41,357 nt of DNA from an uncultured Clostridia bacterium (GTDB taxonomy: Bacteria; Bacillota; Clostridia; Lachnospirales; CAG-274): contig CAJTVH010000022.1 in the NCBI GenBank assembly GCA_910579745.1, forward strand, positions 1-41,357, read 5' to 3'. Positions 21,974-29,957 of this stretch are shown piece after piece. The notes below the pieces were generated by a model. The model saw only the letters and a list, made by a program, of their open reading frames with translations. It did no database searches and was not told where the DNA came from. The position numbers and the translations under genes are program-made. How positions within the stretch are numbered: the stretch's first letter is position 1; each line of letters starts with the position of its first letter.

Positions 21974-22849
21974 TCAAGAAATGCTGTTCAGGCATTTCTT
22001 GAAATGTTGAATTAACATTTCGGCTGCCGGAGAAAAGGGCTGTGATTTTTTCCAAACCAATACTGTACTTGACTCCAGTTTAGGAGATAATGGTATATAA
22101 CAAAGACCATCATATTTACAATTTAGCTTTAAACTCATTACAATACCGATTTTATTTCTTGCTAAAACCGCCAAATTATAAAGAAGATTGCCGCTTGCTG
22201 CAATTTCAATTTGAGAAGCATAAACTCCAAGCCAATTTGTCAGTTCGTTTTGTATAAGTTCCCGCCTTGTAAATATAATTGGCATACCAGCCAAATCCTT
22301 TGGACAAATACTTTCTTTTAAAGCCAGTTCAGAGTCCTCATTTATCAGTATGCCCCATTCTTCTTTTATCGGCATACGAATAAACTCATATTTTCTAATA
22401 TCAACAGGCTCTTGTAAAAGTCCAAAATCAAGATTTCCTATTTCAATACGATCTTTAATATTATCAGAATTGCCGCTGTAAATTTCATATTTTATTAATG
22501 GACAATTTTTCTGAAATGAAGTAAGTAATTCAGCTAAAATTTCTGTACTTTGAAATTCTCCGCTTCCAATCGCTATTTCTCCGCTTAAATTTTCTTGATG
22601 GTTAAATTCATTTTTAGTTTTTTCAGCAAGTGAAACAAGTTCCTGTGCTCTTCTTTTTAAAAGCATACCTTCATCAGTCAATATAATATTGTGATTACTT
22701 CTTCTGAAAAGTTTTACCCCCAGTTCTTCCTCAAGCTGCATAAGCTGACGTGACAAAGTTGGCTGTGTAATATGTAAAAGGGAAGCGGCTTTTGTTATAT
22801 TCTCTTCTCTTGCCGCCATAAGAAAATAATTTAAAACACGAAGTTCCAT
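21974..22849 (-). CDS. LysR-family transcriptional regulator
   Basis: A 291-residue protein: N-terminal winged HTH at 1-60 (MELRVLNYFLMAAREENITK, SLLHITQPTLSRQLMQLEEE, LFRRSNHNIILTDEG) and a LysR substrate-binding domain at about 90-290 (GEIAIGSGEFQSTEILAELL, LDFGLLQEP). GGAGG lies eight bases before the start. Subfamily members sit beside aldo/keto reductase, cupin, CMD and flavodoxin genes in many gut bacteria and probably activate them, which matches this neighbourhood. A 13-bp perfect hairpin (21972-21984 with 21992-22004, core CAAGAAATGC) covers its last codons and stop but lacks a T-tract. The upstream 22860-23050 stretch is very AT-rich and holds no gene. Confidence 0.92.
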   Translation of the reverse strand: MELRVLNYFLMAAREENITKAASLLHITQPTLSRQLMQLEEELGVKLFRRSNHNIILTDEGMLLKRRAQELVSLAEKTKNEFNHQENLSGEIAIGSGEFQSTEILAELLTSFQKNCPLIKYEIYSGNSDNIKDRIEIGNLDFGLLQEPVDIRKYEFIRMPIKEEWGILINEDSELALKESICPKDLAGMPIIFTRRELIQNELTNWLGVYASQIEIAASGNLLYNLAVLARNKIGIVMSLKLNCKYDGLCYIPLSPKLESSTVLVWKKSQPFSPAAEMLIQHFKKCLNSIS

Positions 22850-23057
22850 AAAATTCCTCCTATTGTGATTATTTGATAGTATTTCGTATTAAATCATATA
22901 ATAATACAAATATATTTTATTATATTATACAGTAATTTTAATTTCAACATATCTTATATTTAAAAATACTTATTTTGTATTTCTATACAAATTTTCAAAA
23001 TATTTATATGATATTTAAATATAAAATTTATATTTTTATTGAAAGCGACATAAAATA

Positions 23058-23111
23058 AAAAAATCAGCAGATAAAATATTATCTAAGTAATATATTATCT
23101 GCTGATTTTTT
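23058..23111. terminator. Bidirectional terminator
   Basis: AAAAAATCAGCAGATAA (23058-23074) and TTATCTGCTGATTTTTT (23095-23111) form a 17-bp perfect stem with A/T tracts on both sides. It should end the minus-strand gene at 23136, which stops 24 bases away. Confidence 0.8.
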
Positions 23112-23135
23112 AGATTATTGTGATAAGATTTTATA

Positions 23136-23318
23136 TTATAACACCTTATCAGGCTTTTCCTTTTCGTTATCTGAATCATACCGTTTTATAATTTCTTCAA
23201 GTTCTTTAATTATTTTATATTTAATGAGTTCAATTTCTTCCTGTGTATGGGTATAATAAAAAGACGGCGGAAATAAACCAAAACAATTTCCTCCCATAAA
23301 GTAGCAATTTATATCCAT
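23136..23318 (-). CDS. Small hypothetical protein, probably mobile-element borne
   Basis: A 60-residue protein with a distinctive start MDINCYFMGGNCFGLFPPSF and then an amphipathic helix (EEIELIKYKIIKELEEIIKR) with a charged tail. I do not recognise a family. No good ribosome site precedes the ATG and a TGA lies six codons upstream in frame, so it may be the remains of a longer gene. A strong terminator follows it. It lies just downstream of the broken nuclease gene on the same strand, at the edge of conjugative-element debris, which suggests that origin. Real translation is uncertain. Confidence 0.5.
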   Translation of the reverse strand: MDINCYFMGGNCFGLFPPSFYYTHTQEEIELIKYKIIKELEEIIKRYDSDNEKEKPDKVL

Positions 23319-23464
23319 TGTTTCAAGTTTGACTCAAAGTATAATTTTTTGCACTGGTTTTTTTAATAAATTACCGAACTTTTTTATACTATTTTTTAAA
23401 ATATTAGGTTTATTTTTCATATTTTTATATACTCCTGTTTTATTAAATTCATTTACTTGAATAT

Positions 23465-24594
23465 TTAAGGATTACACCTTTTACAAGGTACAAAGCCTTG
23501 TTCAATGACATCATCTCTTGTTCCGCTGTATGTACGATTATTTTTTTCCGACATCTGTTTAACTGATGAGCAGGATGGATAATGAAATTTATTTGACCTT
23601 GTATTCAGTATATATGTCGATTTTTGCTTTTTTCAGTGGCAGCGGAAACAGGAGTGTTTTGATTTTTTTTAACAGGAACACTTTCTTTATTTTCAGTTGG
23701 AACGGAAACAGGAACAGAGGGGGAAACCTCAGTTAAAGTTTGTATTTCTTTATTTGTTGTTTTTTTAACTGTGTCGGATATTTTACTGTTTCCGTTTGAG
23801 TAATCAATTTCTATATCATGTTGAGCGTTATACGCATACACACAAAAGCAGATTCCCGCTCCGCTGTCCTCAACGGAGTATCCCTCCATTAAAACACCGT
23901 TAGCGAGCAGATTATCGCTCTCGAATATTGGCGTTACTTTGTATAGAACGTGATTATTTGTTTCTTTTACATAATCGGCTGTCATATTCTCAAAAGGCAG
24001 CATACCGTCAATATTTAGGTATCTTGTGCCGGTTATTAAGTTCTTTTCATTAGCGTTTTCGCCCGTAAGCTGATAACCTATTAAATGACATCGGTTATAT
24101 AGATATTTACCGTCTACGTTATCATATTTTACAGTATGCCAGCCGCTCGGTTTAATACTGCCTATACTTCCACGCTTTTCCGCAGGCATTATATCTTTCC
24201 CGACACAAGCGTAAGCAACACCGCATCTGCCTAAATTGTCAAGGGGCGAATATTCCTCAAAAGACACTTCTGTCAAGTCGGAAGAATCAAAAAAAGGTAT
24301 ATTATCATTTACAGCAATATAAGGTTCGCCTGAGTATTTTGGAATATCCGAAAGATTAAAGCCTGTTTGTGAAAGTTTGGGTTTTTCTGTTGTTTCTTCA
24401 GATAAAAATTTTTCAATAACCGCTGATGTTGTTTCTTCTAAATATATATCTTTTGGTAGTGTTGAACTTTCTGATGTTTCAAGTATTATCTCAGTCTGAT
24501 TTTGTTTTGTTATATTACTACAGCCTGTTACGAAAACAGAGGTTAAAGTATATAAAAAAATAATTATCCACATTTTAGCTTTTATTTTTTTCAT
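23465..24594 (-). pseudogene. Exported DNA/RNA non-specific nuclease (DNA-entry type), frameshifted near the C terminus
   Basis: ATG at 24592-24594 begins a lipoprotein signal (WIIIFLYTLTSVFVTGCSN). After a Thr/Glu-rich spacer comes a beta-beta-alpha-metal nuclease domain at about 95-250 with NRCHLIGYQLTGENANEKNL (catalytic His and metal-ligand Asn region) and GTRYLNIDGMLPFE. The frame stops at 23605. In another frame the usual C-terminal metal-binding tail follows: KFHYPSCSSVKQMSEKN, GTRDDVIEQGFVPCKRCNP, ending at 23465. The A-run complementary to 23621-23625 has five bases; six would give KSKKSTYILNTRSNKF and rejoin the two parts. The nuclease core is intact, so a shortened enzyme may still be active. 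Such nucleases are frequent cargo of integrative elements. Confidence 0.8.
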
Positions 24595-24994
24595 AATATA
24601 AATATTCCTCTCTTGTAATTTTGTCGTGAGATGTTCCGGCAAAATCTGTACTGTTTTCTAAATGAAAAGAAGTTAAAAATTCGGTATTAAATTTTTTGTC
24701 AAACGGATAACTTCTGTTCCAGCGATAGATAATAATGGAATTAATTTTGTCGATATATTTTTCAAAGTCAGTGTTTTCTACAAAACAATAATCATCTTTC
24801 TGACATTTTTCCAAAAAATCATTACACTTAATAACATTTCGGTCAGCAAAAATATCAGCGGAAAAGTCATTGATATAAAGATTAGATGAACCTATTATTT
24901 CAAAAATGTTCTCAATAACTTTACTGTCTTTGCTTTGCCTGCGATTGTTGAACATTAAGCCGTTATTGTTGTCTAAACAAATAATAATTTTCAT
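24575..24994 (-). CDS. Conserved partner protein of the nuclease
   Basis: A 139-residue protein starting MKIIICLDNNNGLMFNNRRQ with no signal peptide or recognisable catalytic motif. It ends with SHDKITREEYLYYEKNKS, and its last 20 bases overlap the start of the nuclease gene. Proteins with this start are found directly upstream of DNA/RNA non-specific nucleases on clostridial conjugative elements and are sometimes labelled ribonuclease Z in databases, without clear support. The tight overlap suggests a role tied to the nuclease, possibly immunity to it, since the nuclease could harm its maker. This is inference from position only. A good promoter lies at 25058-25086. Confidence 0.65.
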   Translation of the reverse strand: MKIIICLDNNNGLMFNNRRQSKDSKVIENIFEIIGSSNLYINDFSADIFADRNVIKCNDFLEKCQKDDYCFVENTDFEKYIDKINSIIIYRWNRSYPFDKKFNTEFLTSFHLENSTDFAGTSHDKITREEYLYYEKNKS

Positions 24995-25057
24995 TTTATC
25001 CTCCTTAAAAATGTTTGTTAAAGTTTTTTTAAATGTATAGATATTTCTTACAAGTAA

Positions 25058-25086
25058 ATTATAGTCTTTATAACAACTATAGTCAA
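25058..25086 (-). promoter_or_regulatory. Promoter of the nuclease-partner operon with candidate operator
   Basis: On the minus strand TTGACT (25081-25086), 17 bp, TATAAT (25058-25063). The sequence ACTATAGTC (25076-25084) overlaps the -35 box and recurs at 25178-25186, inside the start of the divergent HTH gene, where it is the perfect palindrome GACTATAGTC (25177-25186). The repeat is a candidate binding site for that HTH protein. Confidence 0.6.
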
Positions 25087-25170
25087 GTATAAAACTATAA
25101 ATTATTATTACATTAGTAATGTTGCCGTATTTAAGGAAGAAAAATTATTTGTTTATGGGAAGTGTAAATA

Positions 25171-25389
25171 ATGATAGACTATAGTCCTTTTTGGGAAACT
25201 CTTAAAAAATCATCTGAATCAACTTATACCCTTATAAACCACTATCATATTTCAAGTTCTACAATAGACAAACTTAGGAAAAATAAACCAGTAACAACTA
25301 CTACATTAAATGACCTTTGCCGTATCTTAAATTGCAAACTTGAAGAAATAGCAAAATACATTCCTTCAGATAAAGACCAACCATTGTAA
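25171..25389 (+). CDS. Small XRE/Cro-type HTH regulator
   Basis: A 72-residue protein that is nearly all one HTH domain: FWETLKKSSESTYTLINHYH, ISSSTIDKLRKNKPVTTTTL, NDLCRILNCKLEEIAKYIPS. This is the HTH_26 type, close to small Cro-like regulators of mobile elements. A weak GGAAG site precedes the ATG. It is divergent from the nuclease operon, and the shared sequence ACTATAGTC in both start regions suggests it controls both. Its 3' end overlaps, in the opposite direction, the open frame that extends a truncated resolvase. The gene looks intact. Confidence 0.78.
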   Translation: MIDYSPFWETLKKSSESTYTLINHYHISSSTIDKLRKNKPVTTTTLNDLCRILNCKLEEIAKYIPSDKDQPL

Positions 25390-25412
25390 AAAAATAAGAA
25401 AAAAATATTATT

Positions 25413-25711
25413 ATGTTAAGTATAGATATATCAATAACAAAAATATCAGCTTTTTTTATTTTTGTTATCGTTCTCCATTGTTCAAGAATTTCAGCGTAGT
25501 TTCTTCCAAGCCTGTCAATACTTTTGATTATTATTAAGTCATTTTCTTTTACAGATTTAAGCATTCTTTTATATTGTTTTCTGTCAAAATCTTTTCCGCT
25601 TTGTTTATCCATATAGATGTTTTTTTCAGGAACATTATACTCATTTAAAGCAATAAGCTGTCTGTCTTCGTTCTGTTCCTTTGTGGAAACTCTAATATAT
25701 CCGTATATCAT
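25413..25711 (-). pseudogene. Serine resolvase, N-terminal catalytic part only
   Basis: Starting at ATG 25711 the protein reads MIYGYIRVSTKEQNEDRQLI, with the nucleophile Ser in RVSTKEQ, the SGKDFDRKQYKRML block and SIDRLGRNYAEILEQWR, all typical of small serine resolvases/invertases. Similarity ends at about IFVIDISIL (near 25415). The remaining residues, up to the frame's stop at 25301, come from the opposite strand of the HTH gene. The long E helix and the DNA-binding domain are therefore missing, so the enzyme cannot work. The loss marks a rearrangement junction next to the HTH gene. A terminator-like hairpin lies upstream at 25769-25824. Confidence 0.8.
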
Positions 25712-25768
25712 AAATTAAAATCCCTCCTATATATGAACAGGCATTCCTGCGATATTTATTATAAAATA

Positions 25769-25824
25769 AAAAAGACTTCTATATATAATCTCCAATCAAG
25801 ATTGTAAAATACAGAAGTCTTTTT
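25769..25824. terminator. Terminator between helicase remnant and resolvase remnant
   Basis: AAAAAGACTTCT (25769-25780) pairs with AGAAGTCTTTTT (25813-25824), 12 bp perfect, with A/T tracts outside the stem. It lies 34 bases past the stop of the helicase remnant. Confidence 0.75.
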
Positions 25825-25857
25825 GTTTATTTTTAACAATAAATTCATATAATATTA

Positions 25858-26790
25858 TTAAAGTTCAATATCATTATTAGATTTTTCTTTAAATTTTTCC
25901 TTTGTTTCTTTTTCTTCTGAAACTTCATTATTTTCCATTGACAGTTCTTTATTAAGAAGTTCAAGCCGGGATTCTTTTTCCCTAAGTTCTGAAAGCCGTG
26001 AAAAAGGTTTATCAACTTCAAGTTTCGCTAATTTTAAATTATTGTTTATTTCTTCAAGTTTATTTTTATAATTATTGAGTTTTTCCGGAAGTTTATTTAA
26101 AGCATTATCAATTCTTGTAATATTGCCTAAAATATCATTACCAATTTCAACTTTATGTGAAAGATTGTTTTTCAGCGCAATATAATAACAGCTGCTAAAT
26201 GAGTCAAATGAAACTGACATTTCAAATCCCTTATATCTGCCAATAGGTTTTTCTTTTTCACCTATTTTCAGTTTCCGGCAACTTTCAAGAAAAGCTGCTC
26301 CGGCTTCTTTTTTATCGGCATATGTTTTCCCGTCAACAGTCATTCCGGTAAATTCGTTTGAATAATAACGGTTTACAGTAGAAATATCTTTTTCAATACC
26401 ATTGACTTTTTCGGTAAATTCTTGTATACTTTCGGGGTAAGTTTTCGTAATTTTCTGCTGTAAATCACGTTTATTATCTAAATACGAACCGTATATTGTC
26501 CTTAGTTTCGCAACTTCAATATCAAGGTTCATTTTTTCGGATATTTTAGGATTGCCTGCCGCCAAAGCCTTAATTTGAGCATAGCTTAACACACACTCAT
26601 CTAAATCTTCCGCACTTCTCGCCGGAGATTTATTTGTCATAATTTGTGAAATAAAACGTTGCTTATTTTCCACTAATTGGAAAAGGTACGAATCAAATGT
26701 TGACTTTGTAACATAGTTAAATATGTCAACTTCGGCATTTTCATTGCCTTGACGAATAATTCTTCCGTTTCGCTGCGACAAATCAGTCGG
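25858..26790 (-). pseudogene. C-terminal remnant of a large conjugative-element SNF2-like helicase
   Basis: The frame begins in mid-domain as PTDLSQRNGRIIRQGNE, which is helicase motif VI of the very large SNF2-type helicase/methylase proteins of clostridial conjugative elements. It continues YVTKSTFDSYLFQLVENKQR, SPARSAEDLDECVLSYAQIK, then coiled-coil and accessory segments to 25858. Everything N-terminal (normally well over a thousand residues) is missing. The break at about 26790 coincides with the 3' end of a large serine recombinase gene of much higher GC content, so that element inserted here and the other half was later lost. The first usable codon is TTG at 26781. No function is expected. 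Confidence 0.82.
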
Positions 26791-28508
26791 TCATTTTTTG
26801 CGGACATTTCAATACATACCATCCTTTTCTGTTCCCTGCTCCTGCGTTTGCTCTCGTTTGACTTCTCCCTCTGTACCTTTTTCGCACATATCGGGCAATA
26901 TTTTGAGATAGCAGAGCCTGGGACATATTCAACACCGCACACCATACAATTCTTATGTGGCAACGCTGTCCACCGTTTCGTGGGTGTGATATGTAATTCA
27001 CCGACAAAGCCGATGAATTTATAGTAAATCTTGATTTCCTGCTTCACTGTTCCGTCTACTGATTTCTCACGCTCCGAAACAAGTATCTTGTTTATCAGTG
27101 CATTCACAACAGTTGCGTCCAGTTCCTTTAAGCCTTGATAGTTACGGATAAGGGAGAGGAAGTCACGGATTCCCTGCAATTTCTCGTAGCTTTCGTTAAG
27201 CGTTTCCGTTACCTCTTTCAGCCTTGCTTCAATTTCAAGCTGTTCTTTCTGGTATTTCCCCGACATCATCTCAAAATTCCGCTCGGTGATACGCTCCATG
27301 ACCTTATCCTCATAGAGAGAGGAAAACAGCCTGTCAAGCTCCGCAAGGCGTTTGTTCAGCTTCTTTTGTTCTTTCTCCATTGCTTTTGCTTTGCTCTGGT
27401 CTGTTTCTGTGAGCCGCTTCTTAATCGCCCTTACTGCACGCTCGTCATTCACCGCCATATCCGCAAAACGGTTAATGTCGGCAAGCACGGCATTGAATAA
27501 ATCCCTCGCTTCAATGGCGTGTGCGGTACACACGACGTTACCGTATCTGCCATAATTATTGCAGGTATATTGTACGCAGTCGATAATGTCGGGGCGTTTT
27601 CTCCTGTTTGCGCTCATAGCCCGTAAAGCATAGCCGCAGTCCGCACACTTGATAATGCCTGCAAAGATATTCTCAAAGCCACCTTTGTTTTCGGGCAGTC
27701 TGCGGCTTGTGATAAGCTGCTGTACGGTATCAAATTCCTCCTGCGTGACTATCCCCTCATGGGTATCGGGTATCACTTCCCATTCTTCGGGCAGCTTAGA
27801 GGGACGTTTTTTGCTTTTCATATTGGCGGCAATCCGCTTGTAGCCTGCAAGGTTTCCCGCATATATCGGGCTTCTTAAAATGCCCCTCACGCTGTTCTCA
27901 CTCCAAATATAACGGTTTTCTTCGTTATCCTCAAAGTACCTCTCAAAGCCTGTTTCCCCCTGCTCTGCCCCATAAGCGGCAGGGCGTAAAACATGCTGTT
28001 TATTGATGTGCTTACGGATTTTAGAGATTCCATTTCCCTCTAATGCAAGGTCAAATATCTCCCTTACCACATGGGCAACCTTATCATCAATTAGCAGATG
28101 GTTGTGGTCGGCGGGGTCTTTGATATACCCATAGGGTGCATACGTCCCCATGAATTTCCCCTGCTGGAACCTCGCTCGGTACGCCGATTTTATCTTGACC
28201 GACACATCAGCAGAGTACATTTCGTTTAGGATATTGCGGAATGGGGTGATGTCCATCGCCGATTTATTGAGCGTGTCCACGCCGTCATTGACCGCTATAT
28301 ACCTCACATTATGCTCTGGGAAAAAGACTTCCAGATATAATCCGCAGTCAAGGTAATTCCTCCCCAGACGGGATAAATCTTTTGTAATCACGCAGTTTAT
28401 CCGTCCGCTTTCAATGTCCTTAATCATGTTCTGAAAGCTCGGTCTTTGGAATGCTAAAGTCAGATAATGATACTTTTGAAAACACTGAAAAATCAAGGTT
28501 TTAGGCAA
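26673..28508 (-). pseudogene. Large serine recombinase (TnpX/TndX-like), N-terminal catalytic part missing
   Basis: From about residue 20 the protein reads FQRPSFQNMIKDIESGRINC, VITKDLSRLGRNYLDCGLYL, which lies inside the resolvase domain but after the catalytic Ser motif. The first 19 residues are unrelated. Next come the recombinase domain (about 115-215), a zinc ribbon (IIKCADCGYALRAM), a coiled coil and the DUF4368-type tail (YYKFIGFVGELHI, NCMVCGVEYVPGSAISKYC). At the 3' end the frame reads on beyond MSAKND into the interrupted helicase, giving a chimeric tail. GC content and codon use are clearly higher than in all neighbours, a sign of recent transfer. Without the nucleophile Ser it cannot catalyse recombination. 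Confidence 0.85.
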
Positions 28509-28557
28509 CAGATAAATAAGGTATTATACTAAAAATTAAATATAACAAAATATTTTT

Positions 28558-28584
28558 AAGGACGTTGAATGTCAGCGTCCTTTT
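28558..28584 (+). terminator. Terminator-like hairpin upstream of repA
   Basis: AAGGACGTTGA pairs with TCAGCGTCCTT (one G-T wobble, 3-nt loop), followed by TT and then ATATTG. It lies 33 bases before the repA start on the same strand and may shield repA from upstream transcription or act as an attenuator. Confidence 0.5.
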
Positions 28585-28616
28585 ATATTGCCAAAAAATA
28601 AAAAGGAGCGAATATT

Positions 28617-29570
28617 ATGGAATTTAAAAGTGATTATTATTATGAAAACGAAGCCAGCCAATATATATTTTACCGCATATCAAAAATGTTATTTATAGAG
28701 CCGTATTTTTGCAAAATCTCTAATGACTCAAAAATATTATACGGATTAATGCTCGACCGTATGGGTATATCTATCAAAAACAACTGGCATGATGAAAACA
28801 ACAGAGTTTACATCTATTTTACATTGGAGGATATACAAAAATACTTGAACTGCGGTCACACAAAAGGCGTTAAACTTACCGCTGAATTAGAGAATATGAA
28901 TCTGATTGAGCGTGTTAAGCAGGGACAGGGAAAACCTACAAGAATTTATATAAAAAATTTCTCTACAACTGATGACAACAGCACTTATTAACAGAAATCC
29001 ACAGACTATCCACAAAGTTATTCACAGAAAAATAAAAACTTCACTAAACAAGAAATACAGACTTGTAAAAATGAAAAATCAGAACTTCACAAAATCGGAA
29101 GTACAGCCATTTCAAAAACAGACTATGACAATGACCTTGAACACAATAATTTAGATTATATTGATGAATACTCTTTAAACAAATTTGTTAATACAAATAA
29201 AGAACAAAAGCAGCTTGAAAACTGTATAAAAGAACGTATAAATTATAATCTTTTGATTTCAAACAATCCTGAAGAAAAAACAGAAGTTGATTCCTTAGTT
29301 TTTATAATGATTGAAACTTTATTGTCAAACTCACAGTCAATTCGTATAAATGGTGAAGATAAACCATTGTTTATTGTTAAGTCGGTTTTTTCAAAAGTTG
29401 ATTACGGAATTATCAGATATACCATTAACAAGTTTAAAGAACAGAAACATAAAATCAAGCATATAAAATCATATTTATTAACTTGTCTTTACAATTCCTG
29501 TTCGGAAAGCATTTACAATGGTATAAATTATTTAAATAGTATGGCTTACTATTTACCACAAAGTAATTAA
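28617..29570 (+). pseudogene. repA: Replication initiator RepA_N with in-frame stop
   Basis: AAAGGAG nine bases before ATG starts MEFKSDYYYENEASQYIFYR, then KMLFIEPYFCKISNDSKILY, GLMLDRMGISIKNNWHDENN and VYIYFTLEDIQKYLNCGHTK, a clear RepA_N winged-helix domain at about 1-120. A TAA at 28989-28991 interrupts the frame. The same frame goes on without another stop for 190 codons (QKSTDYPQSYSQKN, NCIKERINYNLLI, VFIMIETLLSNSQSI, KIKHIKSYLLTCLYN) and gives the family's normal C-terminal domain. CAA to TAA in the run TAT-TAA-CAG is the simplest cause. RepA_N proteins start replication of plasmids and some conjugative elements. The N-terminal product alone may bind DNA. Confidence 0.82.
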
Positions 29571-29579
29571 AAAGAATTT

Positions 29580-29690
29580 TTATGTTACAGCAGTTCTGGC
29601 ATAGTGTAGAAAATAATATTTTATTTAAAACTTCAGGAGAAAAGTGTTTTGCCTTTTTTATGCTGAAAGTGGTAAGAAATCTTATTATTT
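29580..29690. repeat. Dispersed repeat, copy B (similar to 18130-18225)
   Basis: Shares TATGTTACAGCARTTCYGG, a TATTTTATT block, AAAAGTGTTTTG against AAAGGCGTTTTG, and CTGAAAGTGGTAAGAAAT against TCGAAAGCGTTAAGAAAT, in the same order and spacing as copy A. The right inverted arm seen in copy A is not obvious here. A 65-codon open frame across it (29582-29779) is probably not a gene. Confidence 0.5.
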
Positions 29691-29865
29691 ATGAGAATCA
29701 AAACAAAAATATATTAAAGCGTGTTAACACTAACTGTAATGCAATCAGTAAAATCAAGAAAAACAATAATATTAGTTAAGGTTTATAAAAAGATTTGAAA
29801 TAGTTATATTAAAAAAAATATATTAAGTTGTGTAAACTCGCTCTAATTTAGCACAAAATAAATAA

Positions 29866-29894
29866 TTGAATAAGTTATAAAAATTTGCTATAAT
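29866..29894 (+). promoter_or_regulatory. Promoter of the hsdMSR operon
   Basis: TTGAAT (29866-29871), exactly 17 bp, TATAAT (29889-29894), giving a 5' leader of about 57 bases before the hsdM start. It is the best sigma-A match in the gap. Confidence 0.7.
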
Positions 29895-29957
29895 GAGTTT
29901 ATATGAATAAAAATGTTGAATACTGTTGATTATTATACTTTTTGAGGAGAAAATGAA

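Noticed and set aside
21972..22004. Hairpin over the LysR stop codon as an intrinsic terminator
   Set aside because: The 13-bp stem is perfect, but no T-tract follows on the minus strand, so it is noted only as a hairpin within the gene end.
25301..25412. C-terminal 37 residues of the resolvase frame as a real protein part
   Set aside because: They are read from the opposite strand of the HTH gene and its 3' flank and bear no similarity to the resolvase family.
27135..27500. Plus-strand frames opposite the large serine recombinase
   Set aside because: They arise from the higher GC of the recombinase gene on the other strand; the minus-strand protein has clear domains.
29582..29779. 65-codon plus-strand frame after repA
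   Set aside because: It lies across the dispersed repeat copy B, has no ribosome site and no recognisable protein; the matching frame in copy A is closed by an early stop.
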